A program made the translations under genes and the position numbers. Of a stretch of DNA of 64,000 nucleotides, positions 26,943-33,799 are shown one piece after another; position 1 is the stretch's first letter, and the number at the start of each line of letters is the position of its first letter. The notes beneath the pieces were generated by a model. It searched no databases. It was not told the DNA's origin and worked only from the letters and a program-made list of their open reading frames with translations. The stretch lies in contig JAQCGO010000005.1 of assembly GCA_027618995.1 (NCBI GenBank), forward strand, positions 1 to 64,000, in the 5' to 3' direction. Source of the stretch: Pseudomonadota bacterium (GTDB taxonomy: Bacteria > Pseudomonadota > Gammaproteobacteria > Steroidobacterales > Woeseiaceae).

Positions 26943-27923
26943 ATGCTTAAGATGTTTGCGAACAAGAAAAAGGCGAGCGATAAAGCGGCAGATCAGGGTG
27001 GGTTTCTGCAACGCCTGCGCGCGCGACTGAACAGGGGTGACAACTGGCTAAGCTATGACCTGGCGAATCTGGCGCCGGCGGGAAAGATCGATGAGGACGT
27101 GCTGGAGGAGCTCGAATCGCTCCTGATCATGGCCGATGTCGGCGTCCAAACCACGACCACAATTATCGCGGACTTGCAGGCGAGCCTGGCACGTAAGGAA
27201 TTAAAGGACATGGCTGCGCTGCAGCAGGGATTGCGCCGCTCACTGCTGGCCATCCTCGAACCCGTTGCAGAGCCATTACTCATTGAGAAAACCGACGGCC
27301 CTTTCGTGATCCTCATGATCGGCGTCAATGGTGCCGGCAAGACGACCACGATCGGCAAGCTGGCGAAACGATTTAGCGATCAGGGGCTGTCGGTGATGCT
27401 CGCTGCCGGCGATACGTTTCGGGCAGCCGCCGTCGAACAGTTACAGGCCTGGGGTGAGCGCAATGCGGTGCCGGTCATTGCACAGCACGCGGGCGCCGAT
27501 CCGGCGGCGGTTATTTTTGATGCCTGCGAGGCCGCTCGGGCACGCGGCGTCGATGTGCTGCTCGCAGACACAGCGGGGCGCTTGCAGAACCAGCAGGGTC
27601 TGATGGATGAACTGGTCAAGATCAAACGCGTGGCTGCGCGGCGCGATGCCGGCGCACCACACGAGGTCATGCTGGTGCTGGATGCGAGCCAGGGACAGAA
27701 TGCCCTGACCCAAGCCGAGAAGTTTCACGCCGCGCTCGGGATCACAGGCATCACCGTTACCAAGCTGGACGGCAGCGCCAAGGGTGGCATCCTGCTTGCC
27801 ATAGCGCATCAGCTGCGCGTGCCGGTGCGCTTTATCGGTATCGGCGAGTCAGCCGAGGATTTGCAACCGTTCAACGCGGCGGAATTTGTCGACGCGCTGT
27901 TGCAGCGCAGCGAAACACGATGA
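26943..27923 (+). CDS. ftsY: Signal recognition particle receptor FtsY
   Basis: SRP-receptor GTPase of 326 residues. A short basic N-terminus (FANKKKASDKAADQG) replaces the long acidic domain of E. coli FtsY. The N-domain and GTPase follow, with G1 GVNGAGKTTTIGKLAKRF, LAAGDTFRAAAVEQLQAW, DTAGRLQNQ, and TKLDGSAKGGILLAI. It targets SRP-bound ribosomes to the Sec translocon. It overlaps ftsE by four bases, giving the ftsYEX-rpoH gene order of gammaproteobacteria. Confidence 0.96.
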   Translation: MLKMFANKKKASDKAADQGGFLQRLRARLNRGDNWLSYDLANLAPAGKIDEDVLEELESLLIMADVGVQTTTTIIADLQASLARKELKDMAALQQGLRRSLLAILEPVAEPLLIEKTDGPFVILMIGVNGAGKTTTIGKLAKRFSDQGLSVMLAAGDTFRAAAVEQLQAWGERNAVPVIAQHAGADPAAVIFDACEAARARGVDVLLADTAGRLQNQQGLMDELVKIKRVAARRDAGAPHEVMLVLDASQGQNALTQAEKFHAALGITGITVTKLDGSAKGGILLAIAHQLRVPVRFIGIGESAEDLQPFNAAEFVDALLQRSETR

Positions 27924-28603
27924 TCCGGTTTGAAGAAGTTACCAAACGGTTCCCGGGCGGGCAGGAGGCACTGTCAGGCCTGAGCCTGACGATCGACAAA
28001 GGCGAAATGGTGTTCGTCACCGGTCACTCCGGCGCAGGTAAAAGCACCTTGTTGCGGCTTATTGCGTTGATCGAGCGACCGACCAGCGGCCAGGTCATTG
28101 TCGATGGCCAGAATACACATCGTGTAAAGCGCAGGAAGATTCCGGCGTACCGGCGCCAGATCGGCATGGTGTTTCAGGACCACAAACTGCTTTACGACCG
28201 GCCCGTGTTCGACAACGTCGCGTTGCCGCTGGTGATTGCGGGGATGGGATTTCGCGAAGCAGGTCGGCGCGTCAGGCCGGCGCTCGAGCAAGTAGGATTG
28301 TTGCATAAGGAGAAGCGGAATCCCGCGACTTTGTCCGCCGGTGAACAACAGCGTGTCGGTATCGCTCGCGCCATCGTGTCGCGGCCGAAGCTGCTGATCG
28401 CCGACGAGCCGACCGGCAATTTGGATCCTGACCTGTCATTGGAAGTGATGCGTATCTTTCGCCGCTTTAACGAAGTCGGCGTTACGGTCCTGATAGCAAG
28501 TCACGACATAGTGTTAATCGACAAGCTTGGTTGCCGCCGCATCGAACTCGACGGCGGCAGGATGGCCGCGGCGCCAGTCGAGGATCCGGAGCTGTCGGAA
28601 TGA
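27920..28603 (+). CDS. ftsE: Cell-division ATP-binding protein FtsE
   Basis: ABC ATPase of 227 residues that with FtsX activates septal peptidoglycan hydrolases. It has the FtsE opening MIRFEEVTKRFPGG, Walker A GHSGAGKSTLLRLI, Q-loop region IGMVFQDHKLLYDR, signature LSAGEQQRVGIARAI and Walker B LLIADEPTGNLDP. It overlaps ftsY and ftsX (ATGATGA). The last 20 residues are family-variable. Confidence 0.95.
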   Translation: MIRFEEVTKRFPGGQEALSGLSLTIDKGEMVFVTGHSGAGKSTLLRLIALIERPTSGQVIVDGQNTHRVKRRKIPAYRRQIGMVFQDHKLLYDRPVFDNVALPLVIAGMGFREAGRRVRPALEQVGLLHKEKRNPATLSAGEQQRVGIARAIVSRPKLLIADEPTGNLDPDLSLEVMRIFRRFNEVGVTVLIASHDIVLIDKLGCRRIELDGGRMAAAPVEDPELSE

Positions 28604-29511
28604 TGAACTGGTTGCTACGGCATGCGAGCACCTCGGCCAGTTCGCTCGGCCGGCTGTTTCGGCAGCCGTTTGCGAGCCTGATGATTGTTCTCGTCATTGC
28701 CGTAACGCTTGCGATTCCCGCGTCGCTGAACCTGGTCGTCAAGACAGCGCAGTCCGTAAGTTCCGGATGGGACAGTGCGCTCGACTTTTCCTTGTATCTG
28801 CGACGAAATATCGCCGAGGCCGACGCCGCAAACCTCCGAGATCTTATCGCGCAGCGTGCTGACGTCGCTTCGGTGCAGCTGATTACTGCAAGTGCAGCTC
28901 TGGCTGAATTCAAGGCACAGTCGGGATTCGGCGCCGCACTCGATCAGCTGAGCGAGAATCCGCTGCCGCACACGCTGGTCGTACGACCGAGCGCCACCAG
29001 CACGAGCCAGTCGATCATCCTGTTGCAGGAAGAGCTCGCTAACCTGCCGGAAGCGGATGCCGTTCAGGCCGACACTGAATGGGTACAACGCTTTCATGCA
29101 ATTCTCGACATATTGCGTCGCGCGATCGTGATCGGCGGGTCGCTGCTCGGCGTCGCTATCGTCGTTATCATCGGCAACACCATCCGGCTCGACATCCAGA
29201 ACCGGCGGGAAGAGATAGAGGTGACCAAGTTGATCGGCGCAAGCAACGCGTTCGTCCGCCGGCCTTTCCTCTGGTCCGGTATCTGGTACGGTTTATTCGG
29301 TGGTCTGCTGGCGGTAGGTCTTGTGTACTACGGACTTTATCTGCTCGCGCCATCGGTGAGCAGGCTGGCGGGCCTGTATCAGAGCGGTGTCGCGGTGACG
29401 GGCCTGGTGGCCGGGGAGGCACTGTTGGTCGTTGGCATTGGCATGGCGCTCGGGCTGATTGGCTCGTGGTTCGCCGCGGCCCGGCATATGCGTCGGATCG
29501 AGCCTCGCTAG
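28600..29511 (+). CDS. ftsX: Cell-division permease-like protein FtsX
   Basis: Membrane protein of 303 residues with one N-terminal helix (SLMIVLVIAVTLAIPASL), a periplasmic loop with FSLYLRRNIAEADAANLRDL, and three C-terminal helices (IVIGGSLLGVAIVVIIGNTIRL, then WSGIWYGLFGGLLAVGLVYY, and LLVVGIGMALGLIGSW). NRREEIEVTKLIGAS is the conserved FtsX cytoplasmic loop. The start at 28600 overlaps the ftsE stop; the ATG three bases later is also possible. It links FtsE to periplasmic amidase activation. Confidence 0.94.
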   Translation: MMNWLLRHASTSASSLGRLFRQPFASLMIVLVIAVTLAIPASLNLVVKTAQSVSSGWDSALDFSLYLRRNIAEADAANLRDLIAQRADVASVQLITASAALAEFKAQSGFGAALDQLSENPLPHTLVVRPSATSTSQSIILLQEELANLPEADAVQADTEWVQRFHAILDILRRAIVIGGSLLGVAIVVIIGNTIRLDIQNRREEIEVTKLIGASNAFVRRPFLWSGIWYGLFGGLLAVGLVYYGLYLLAPSVSRLAGLYQSGVAVTGLVAGEALLVVGIGMALGLIGSWFAAARHMRRIEPR

Positions 29512-29590
29512 AGCCTGATATGACATAATCCAGCTGAATCTTTGGCTCTCAAGTCATTGTTTCAAAACACTATTTCTCACCCCAAAGTGT

Positions 29591-29619
29591 GGAACTTCGA
29601 CCGATTATTAGCACTCTAA
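29591..29619 (+). promoter_or_regulatory. Sigma-E-type promoter upstream of rpoH
   Basis: GGAACTT at 29591-29597 is the exact -35 consensus of RpoE-type sigma factors, followed after 17 bases by TCTAA at 29615-29619, close to the -10 consensus (TCTGA or TCAAA). E. coli rpoH also has one RpoE-dependent promoter (P3). Here the -10 element lies within the left part of the CIRCE repeat. The boxes are seen; sigma-factor use is inferred. Confidence 0.55.
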
Positions 29620-29634
29620 GGCAACGAGTGCTAA
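29608..29634. promoter_or_regulatory. CIRCE operator (HrcA site) upstream of rpoH
   Basis: The inverted repeat reads TTAGCACTC, nine bases, GAGTGCTAA, which is a perfect 9-9-9 match to the CIRCE element bound by the heat-shock repressor HrcA. It ends 25 bases before the rpoH start codon and overlaps the predicted promoter -10 and start site. CIRCE normally precedes groESL or dnaKJ-type operons, so its location before rpoH is notable. HrcA itself is not encoded in the window. Confidence 0.88.
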
Positions 29635-29659
29635 AATTCCGCCGCACAGGAGGACACCG

Positions 29660-30520
29660 ATGACAACAGCAGTAGCCACATTGAATCGCGATCTCGCGCT
29701 GGCCGGACCGGTCGGCAGTCTCGATGCGTACATCCAGGCCGTTGGCGCCATACCGATGCTGAGCAAAGAGGACGAGCAGGCTTTGTCGCGCCGCTTCAAT
29801 GAGCACGAGGATCTTGATGCCGCGCGTGATCTGGTCATGGTGCACCTGCGTTTCGTGGTGCACATCGCCAAGGGTTACACCGGGTATGGACTGCCAATCG
29901 GCGACCTCATCCAGGAAGGTAACGTCGGTTTGCTGAAAGCGGTCAAGCGTTTCGATCCGGACTACGGCGTACGACTGGTGTCTTTCGCGGTGCACTGGAT
30001 CCGTGCCGAGATTCATGAGTTCGTACTCAAAAACTGGCGCATCGTCAAAGTTGCGACGACCAAGGCGCAGCGCAAACTGTTTTTCAATTTGCGCAAGAAT
30101 AAGAAAAGTCTTGCCTGGTTGTCGCACGCCGAGACGCTTGCCGTTGCGGACGATCTTGGCGTAAGCCCGCAGGAAGTCACCGAGATGGAGCGACGTTTAA
30201 GCGCTCGTGATGCCATCTTCGATCCCGCGCCCGACGCAGACGACGATCACTTGTATACGCCGGCAGCCTACCTGTCGAGTCCGAATTCAGATCCGGCCGA
30301 CCTGCTCGAAAAATCCGACTGGCACGATGACGCAAGCGAAAAAATGACGGTTGCGATGCAGGATCTGGATGAGCGCAGCCAGGATATCCTGCAGAACCGC
30401 TGGCTGTCGGAAACGAAGATGACGCTGCATGAACTGGCTGACAAGTATGGTGTGTCTGCCGAGCGCGTTCGTCAGCTTGAAGCAAACGCGATCAAGAAGC
30501 TTCGCACTGCAATAGTCTGA
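29660..30520 (+). CDS. rpoH: RNA polymerase heat-shock sigma factor RpoH (sigma-32)
   Basis: Sigma factor of 286 residues. Region 2 holds [41 protein letters not shown] and [18 protein letters not shown]; the RpoH box [16 protein letters not shown] is diagnostic and separates it from RpoD/RpoS. Region 4 ends with [26 protein letters not shown] lies at ideal distance. It directs transcription of chaperone and protease genes, plausibly including hslVU in this window. Control looks unusual: a CIRCE element and a sigma-E-type promoter lie directly upstream. Confidence 0.96.
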   Translation: MTTAVATLNRDLALAGPVGSLDAYIQAVGAIPMLSKEDEQALSRRFNEHEDLDAARDLVMVHLRFVVHIAKGYTGYGLPIGDLIQEGNVGLLKAVKRFDPDYGVRLVSFAVHWIRAEIHEFVLKNWRIVKVATTKAQRKLFFNLRKNKKSLAWLSHAETLAVADDLGVSPQEVTEMERRLSARDAIFDPAPDADDDHLYTPAAYLSSPNSDPADLLEKSDWHDDASEKMTVAMQDLDERSQDILQNRWLSETKMTLHELADKYGVSAERVRQLEANAIKKLRTAIV

Positions 30521-30526
30521 GAGTTC

Positions 30527-30602
30527 TCGCGGGCATGGCCCCCTCCAACAGGTGGCCGCCAAGTCCGCGATCGCCCACCGTGGGAGGCCGCCATGCGGGC
30601 GA
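30527..30602. repeat. REPIN: inverted pair of REP-like elements downstream of rpoH
   Basis: Two 23-base elements lie head-to-head on opposite strands: 30527-30549 (minus orientation) and 30580-30602 (plus orientation, beginning GTGGGAGGC and ending GCGGGCGA), separated by 30 bases. Both match the single elements at 10203 and 24395. Inverted REP pairs are called REPINs and can form long hairpins that stabilise 3' ends or stop transcription. Location between convergent genes rpoH and DUF3465 fits such a role. Confidence 0.55.
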
Positions 30603-30608
30603 TAATTA

Positions 30609-30926
30609 TTATTGGTAGGTTTTACGGCGGTAGCTGATCCAGCCCCCATCTTCCGCACCAAGCGGGTCATGGTGCGTCCAGTGCACCAGTCCGCCCAGCT
30701 CGTTCCATTCATACATGCCGCGAAACTGGACCCGGTCGCCAATACCGATAGGCACGCGCTCGGCCAGGTCGATATTGTGCGCGATCAACAGCGTTTCCCG
30801 GTCCCTGAGTTGCAGGATGAAGCGCTGATGACGTGACCCTTCGTTGTCATCGCTTAACAGTCGCCGTACGAATCCCGAATCCTCAATCCAGCGTCCGGTA
30901 TCGCTTTTTTGATAGCCACTATTGAT
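30609..30926 (-). CDS. DUF3465-like protein lacking a normal start codon
   Basis: The open frame encodes about 106 residues matching the DUF3465 family throughout: GRWIEDSGFVRRLLSDDNEG, SRHQRFILQLRD, LLIAHNIDLAERVP, FRGMYEWNELGGLVHWTH, and an end GGWISYRRKTYQ. The frame opens just after an in-frame TAA at 30930-30932, which follows the OmpA-like gene stop by one base, and contains no ATG, GTG or TTG before the conserved core; an ATC at 30924-30926 is the only near-cognate candidate. Either it uses a rare start, depends on coupling, or is a broken gene. Most family members carry a signal peptide, absent here. Function unknown. Confidence 0.6.
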   Translation of the reverse strand: MNSGYQKSDTGRWIEDSGFVRRLLSDDNEGSRHQRFILQLRDRETLLIAHNIDLAERVPIGIGDRVQFRGMYEWNELGGLVHWTHHDPLGAEDGGWISYRRKTYQ

Positions 30927-30933
30927 GCCTTAC

Positions 30934-31614
30934 CTACCCTGCAGTGAGCGGTACCATCGTGATTTCAACGCGACGATTGGCCTGGCGGCCGGTGTCGGTC
31001 GCGTTATCGGCCACCGGCATGCTTTCGCCCATGCCGATCGTAATCATGCGTTGTGTCGTGATCCCTTGGCTTTGCAGGTATTGCGAAACCGTTCCGGCGC
31101 GGCGTTCCGACAAGCCCTGGTTATGCTCGTCCGTTCCCGTGCTGTCGGTATGCCCGGCCACCTCGACAATCGTCTGGTCGAATTCTTTGAGCACCTTGCC
31201 GACTGATGTGAGCACATCGAAGAACAACGGATTAAGATCCGAACTGTTGCTTGCGAAGGTCACGTTACCAGGCATATTGAGCGTTATGTTCTCGCCTTTC
31301 TCTCCGGTCCGGGTCACGCTGACACCGGTGCCCTGCAGTTCGGCGCGCAACTCTGCCTCCTGCCGATCCATGTAATTGCCGACCGCTCCGCCGGCCAGCG
31401 CGCCAACGCCCGCGCCGATCAGCGCGCGCTGCCGACGCTCGAGCGCATCGTCGCCCGACGCGAGACCCACGGCAGCACCGGCCGCAGCGCCAATCAGAGC
31501 GGCCTTGGTCGTCTTGCTCATTTGCTCTTCGCCGGTATACGGGTTGAGCGTCTCGCAGCCCGCCGCAAATATTGCCGCCCCAATTATGACCAATGTCCTG
31601 ATATTGATATGCAT
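30934..31614 (-). CDS. OmpA-family lipoprotein with glycine-zipper (YiaD-like)
   Basis: Protein of 226 residues. The signal peptide ends in a lipobox (AAIFAAGC). A glycine-zipper segment (ALIGAAAGAAVGLASG, then ALIGAGVGALAGGAVGNYMD) is followed by an OmpA-like peptidoglycan-binding domain with VEVAGHTDSTGTDEHNQGLS and RRVEITMVP. It would anchor the outer membrane to the cell wall. An OmpA-like partner (PdsO) is known in proteobacterial sortase loci, but this gene is about 4 kb from the sortase and on its own unit with the DUF3465 frame, so that link is not claimed. Confidence 0.85.
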   Translation of the reverse strand: MHINIRTLVIIGAAIFAAGCETLNPYTGEEQMSKTTKAALIGAAAGAAVGLASGDDALERRQRALIGAGVGALAGGAVGNYMDRQEAELRAELQGTGVSVTRTGEKGENITLNMPGNVTFASNSSDLNPLFFDVLTSVGKVLKEFDQTIVEVAGHTDSTGTDEHNQGLSERRAGTVSQYLQSQGITTQRMITIGMGESMPVADNATDTGRQANRRVEITMVPLTAG

Positions 31615-31705
31615 GCTCCGGTTGCTACCTCAATACCCCCTATTTTGCCCCAGACACCTGAACGAATACTTAATACAATCCACATTCCTCACCGAAAAGC
31701 ACCCG

Positions 31706-32173
31706 ATGACCGAAACTATCGACTGGCTACAGCATTATGGCGACTCCCACGCGGAGCTGAGCTACCCGGCACTGTATTGGGCCGCCGTGCCCATGGTCGT
31801 GCTGGGCACGGTCGGATTGCTCTGGCTAGTGCCTGTCCCTGAGGAATATGCCCGTATTTCACCTCTGCTCAACTGGGGCAGTACGTTTCTCATGGCTGCC
31901 GTCGTGTACTACTTCATTATTTCGATGCCGCTCGCTATCGGTATGTTGCCGTTTGTCGTCGGCGTAGCGGCGTGTCAAACCTGGCTTGAGGTGTCCGAAT
32001 ACTCGCCGCTGCGCGTCAGTACGGGGTTGTTGCTCGCGGGCACTATCGGTCTCTGGGTCGGTCGGCGGCGGCAATGGTCGTTCGGCCCGGTCTGGAAGGA
32101 CCTGCAACTGATGATGATTGGACCCGCGTGGTTGCTCTCGGTACTGTATCGGCGCATTGGCATTCCCATTTAA
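31706..32173 (+). CDS. Mpo1/DUF962-like membrane protein with missing histidines
   Basis: Membrane protein of 155 residues with four hydrophobic helices. It resembles the Mpo1-like (DUF962/YGL010w) family at both ends: WLQHYGDSHAELSYPALYW, where the family has YxxSHxNPxNxxIHW, and VWKDLQLMMIGPAWLLSVLY, which matches the family C-terminus closely. Yeast Mpo1 is an iron-dependent dioxygenase of 2-hydroxy fatty acids using conserved His residues. Here only His10 and His15 are present; the IHW and GH histidines are replaced. It may be a non-catalytic or repurposed member. The ATG at 31706 suits the family; longer readings run into the ompA-like gene. Confidence 0.65.
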   Translation: MTETIDWLQHYGDSHAELSYPALYWAAVPMVVLGTVGLLWLVPVPEEYARISPLLNWGSTFLMAAVVYYFIISMPLAIGMLPFVVGVAACQTWLEVSEYSPLRVSTGLLLAGTIGLWVGRRRQWSFGPVWKDLQLMMIGPAWLLSVLYRRIGIPI

Positions 32174-32184
32174 GAGATATCTGC

Positions 32185-33363
32185 ATGACATCCAGTAAAA
32201 CCGCACTAAACTCGATGGACCTTTTCGATGTTCGCGCCGAACTGACGGGCGAGGAATGCATGGTGCAGGACAGCGTCGCACGCTTTGTGGACGAGCAGGC
32301 GATCCCGCTCATGCGCGAGGCATTTGAGCAACATCGTTTTCCGCGCGAACTGATTTCGCAGGTTGCGGAGCTTGGACTTCTGGGAAGTTCGATCGATGGC
32401 TATGACTGTGCCGGACTCAACAGCATTTGCTACGGGCTGATCTGCCAGGAACTGGAGCGCGCCGACAGTGGGCTGCGGAGTTTTGTCTCCGTGCAAAGCA
32501 GCCTGGTCATGTACCCGATCTACAGCTACGGCTCCGAAGAGCAGAAGCAGCGCTGGTTGCCGGCCATGGCACGAGGTGAGGCGATCGGTTGTTTTGGCCT
32601 GACCGAACCGCAGGGCGGATCCGATCCGAGCAACATGAAGACGCACGCGAAGCGCGATGGTAAGGACTGGATATTGAACGGCTCCAAGATGTGGATCACC
32701 AATGGCTCGGTTGCCGACGCCGCCGTGGTATGGGCCAGGACCGATGAGGGCGTCAAAGGCTTCATCGTGGAAAAAGGCATGCCGGGATTCACGGCGCAGG
32801 AAATTGAAAACAAATTCTCGTTGCGTGCCTCGGTAACTGCGGCGCTGTTTTTTGACAATGTGCGGCTGCCGGAGGCTAGCGTATTGCCTGGCGTCACCGG
32901 TCTCAAAGGCCCGCTCAGTTGCCTGACCCAGGCACGCTACGGCATAACCTGGGGTGTCATCGGTGCTGCGCAAAGTTGCCTCAACGAAGTCATCCGTTAC
33001 ACCGAGGATCGCATTCTGTTTGGCCGGCCGTTGTCACATACGCAAGCGATCCAGATACGTCTTGCCGACATGGCGCGACGCATTACGACTGCGCAATTGC
33101 TGTCGTTGCAGCTTGGCCGACTCAAGGATCGCGGCGTGTTGCGACCGACACAGGTATCGCTCGCGAAGTGGAACAATTGCCGCGCCGCGCTCGACATCGC
33201 ACGAGACGCGCGTGACATCCTCGGTGGCAGTGGCATCAGTGCCGAGTTCGTACCGATTCGTCACATGCTGAATCTCGAAAGCGTCATCACCTATGAAGGC
33301 ACCGAGACCGTGCACCAACTCATCGTTGGCAAGGAACTCACCGGCGTAAACGCTTTCGGGTGA
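32185..33363 (+). CDS. gcdH: Glutaryl-CoA dehydrogenase (acyl-CoA dehydrogenase family)
   Basis: Flavoenzyme of 392 residues. It follows the glutaryl-CoA dehydrogenase pattern closely: SVARFVDEQAIPLMREAFE, GYDCAGLNSICYGLICQELE, ADSGLRSFVSVQSSLVM, CFGLTEPQGGSDPSNMKT, WITNGSVADAAVVWA, KFSLRASVTAALF and the catalytic Glu in ITYEGTETVHQLIVGKELTG. It would oxidise and decarboxylate glutaryl-CoA from lysine and tryptophan breakdown, passing electrons to ETF. The ATG at 32185 gives normal length. No CoA-transferase is adjacent. A CRP-like site and a hairpin terminator follow. Confidence 0.88.
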   Translation: MTSSKTALNSMDLFDVRAELTGEECMVQDSVARFVDEQAIPLMREAFEQHRFPRELISQVAELGLLGSSIDGYDCAGLNSICYGLICQELERADSGLRSFVSVQSSLVMYPIYSYGSEEQKQRWLPAMARGEAIGCFGLTEPQGGSDPSNMKTHAKRDGKDWILNGSKMWITNGSVADAAVVWARTDEGVKGFIVEKGMPGFTAQEIENKFSLRASVTAALFFDNVRLPEASVLPGVTGLKGPLSCLTQARYGITWGVIGAAQSCLNEVIRYTEDRILFGRPLSHTQAIQIRLADMARRITTAQLLSLQLGRLKDRGVLRPTQVSLAKWNNCRAALDIARDARDILGGSGISAEFVPIRHMLNLESVITYEGTETVHQLIVGKELTGVNAFG

Positions 33364-33412
33364 GCAAGCCTTAAGCGAGGCGCGACTGCCGCAGGACCGC
33401 GCAGGCCGGCCG

Positions 33413-33428
33413 TGTGAAACAAGTCACA
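33413..33428. promoter_or_regulatory. CRP-type palindrome between gcdH and a small membrane-protein gene
   Basis: TGTGA, six bases, TCACA, a second exact CRP consensus in this window. It lies 50 bases after the gcdH stop, 44 bases before a strong hairpin and 120 bases before the next start codon. No convincing -10 element is found at the class I or class II distance, so the regulated promoter is not identified. Confidence 0.4.
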
Positions 33429-33456
33429 ATTCTGTGATTTTTGGCGAACCTGCCTT

Positions 33457-33499
33457 AACCGCCTGCGACGTAGTTCGCTGACGTCGCAGGCGGTTTTGC
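33457..33499 (+). terminator. Rho-independent terminator downstream of gcdH
   Basis: A perfect 14-base stem (AACCGCCTGCGACG with its complement) and an 11-base loop end in a short TTTT run. The T-run is brief, but stem strength makes termination likely. It separates gcdH from the 72-residue membrane-protein gene. Confidence 0.75.
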
Positions 33500-33547
33500 C
33501 GCACTTTTACGCACTGGATCGACAAACTCTGCCCACGGGGACGCAAT

Positions 33548-33766
33548 ATGTGGCTACCAAGTTCGGTTTATGAGCGCCTTCCGCAATTCTGGATGCTGGT
33601 CGGAATCTTGCTCATTTGCGGCGCTGTCTACATTGGTTTTGACTTCTCGCTGTCCGGGACCTACCTCGCCGTCGGTATGCTGAGCGTGGTCTGGAGCGGC
33701 TGCGTTATGGTATTGCGTGCGCGTCGCAGGAAAGGCTCAGAGAGTGCAACGGAGCAACCAGGCTAA
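33548..33766 (+). CDS. Small two-helix membrane protein, unrecognised
   Basis: Protein of 72 residues with two predicted membrane helices (FWMLVGILLICGAVYIGFDF and YLAVGMLSVVWSGCVMVL) and a basic cytoplasmic tail rich in Arg/Lys. A purine-rich GGGGA precedes the ATG. No family is recognised. It stands alone between the gcdH terminator and a convergent MATE transporter, and the only upstream regulatory signal is the CRP-like palindrome. Codon use resembles its neighbours. Confidence 0.55.
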   Translation: MWLPSSVYERLPQFWMLVGILLICGAVYIGFDFSLSGTYLAVGMLSVVWSGCVMVLRARRRKGSESATEQPG

Positions 33767-33799
33767 GCCGGTCGGGCGCCCCCGCGTCGCCACCACCGG

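Noticed and set aside
30287..30742. 151-residue open frame antisense to the rpoH end and the REPIN
   Set aside because: It has no family resemblance and crosses the repeat; the DUF3465 frame on the same strand explains the conserved coding signal.
30866..30911. GTG-started frame MAIKKAIPDAG upstream of the DUF3465 core
   Set aside because: It is in another frame and ends after about 21 codons; it does not supply a start for the conserved domain.
30934..31614. OmpA-like lipoprotein as the sortase-system OmpA partner (PdsO)
   Set aside because: It is about 4 kb from the sortase, separated by unrelated genes, and looks like a general YiaD-type glycine-zipper lipoprotein.
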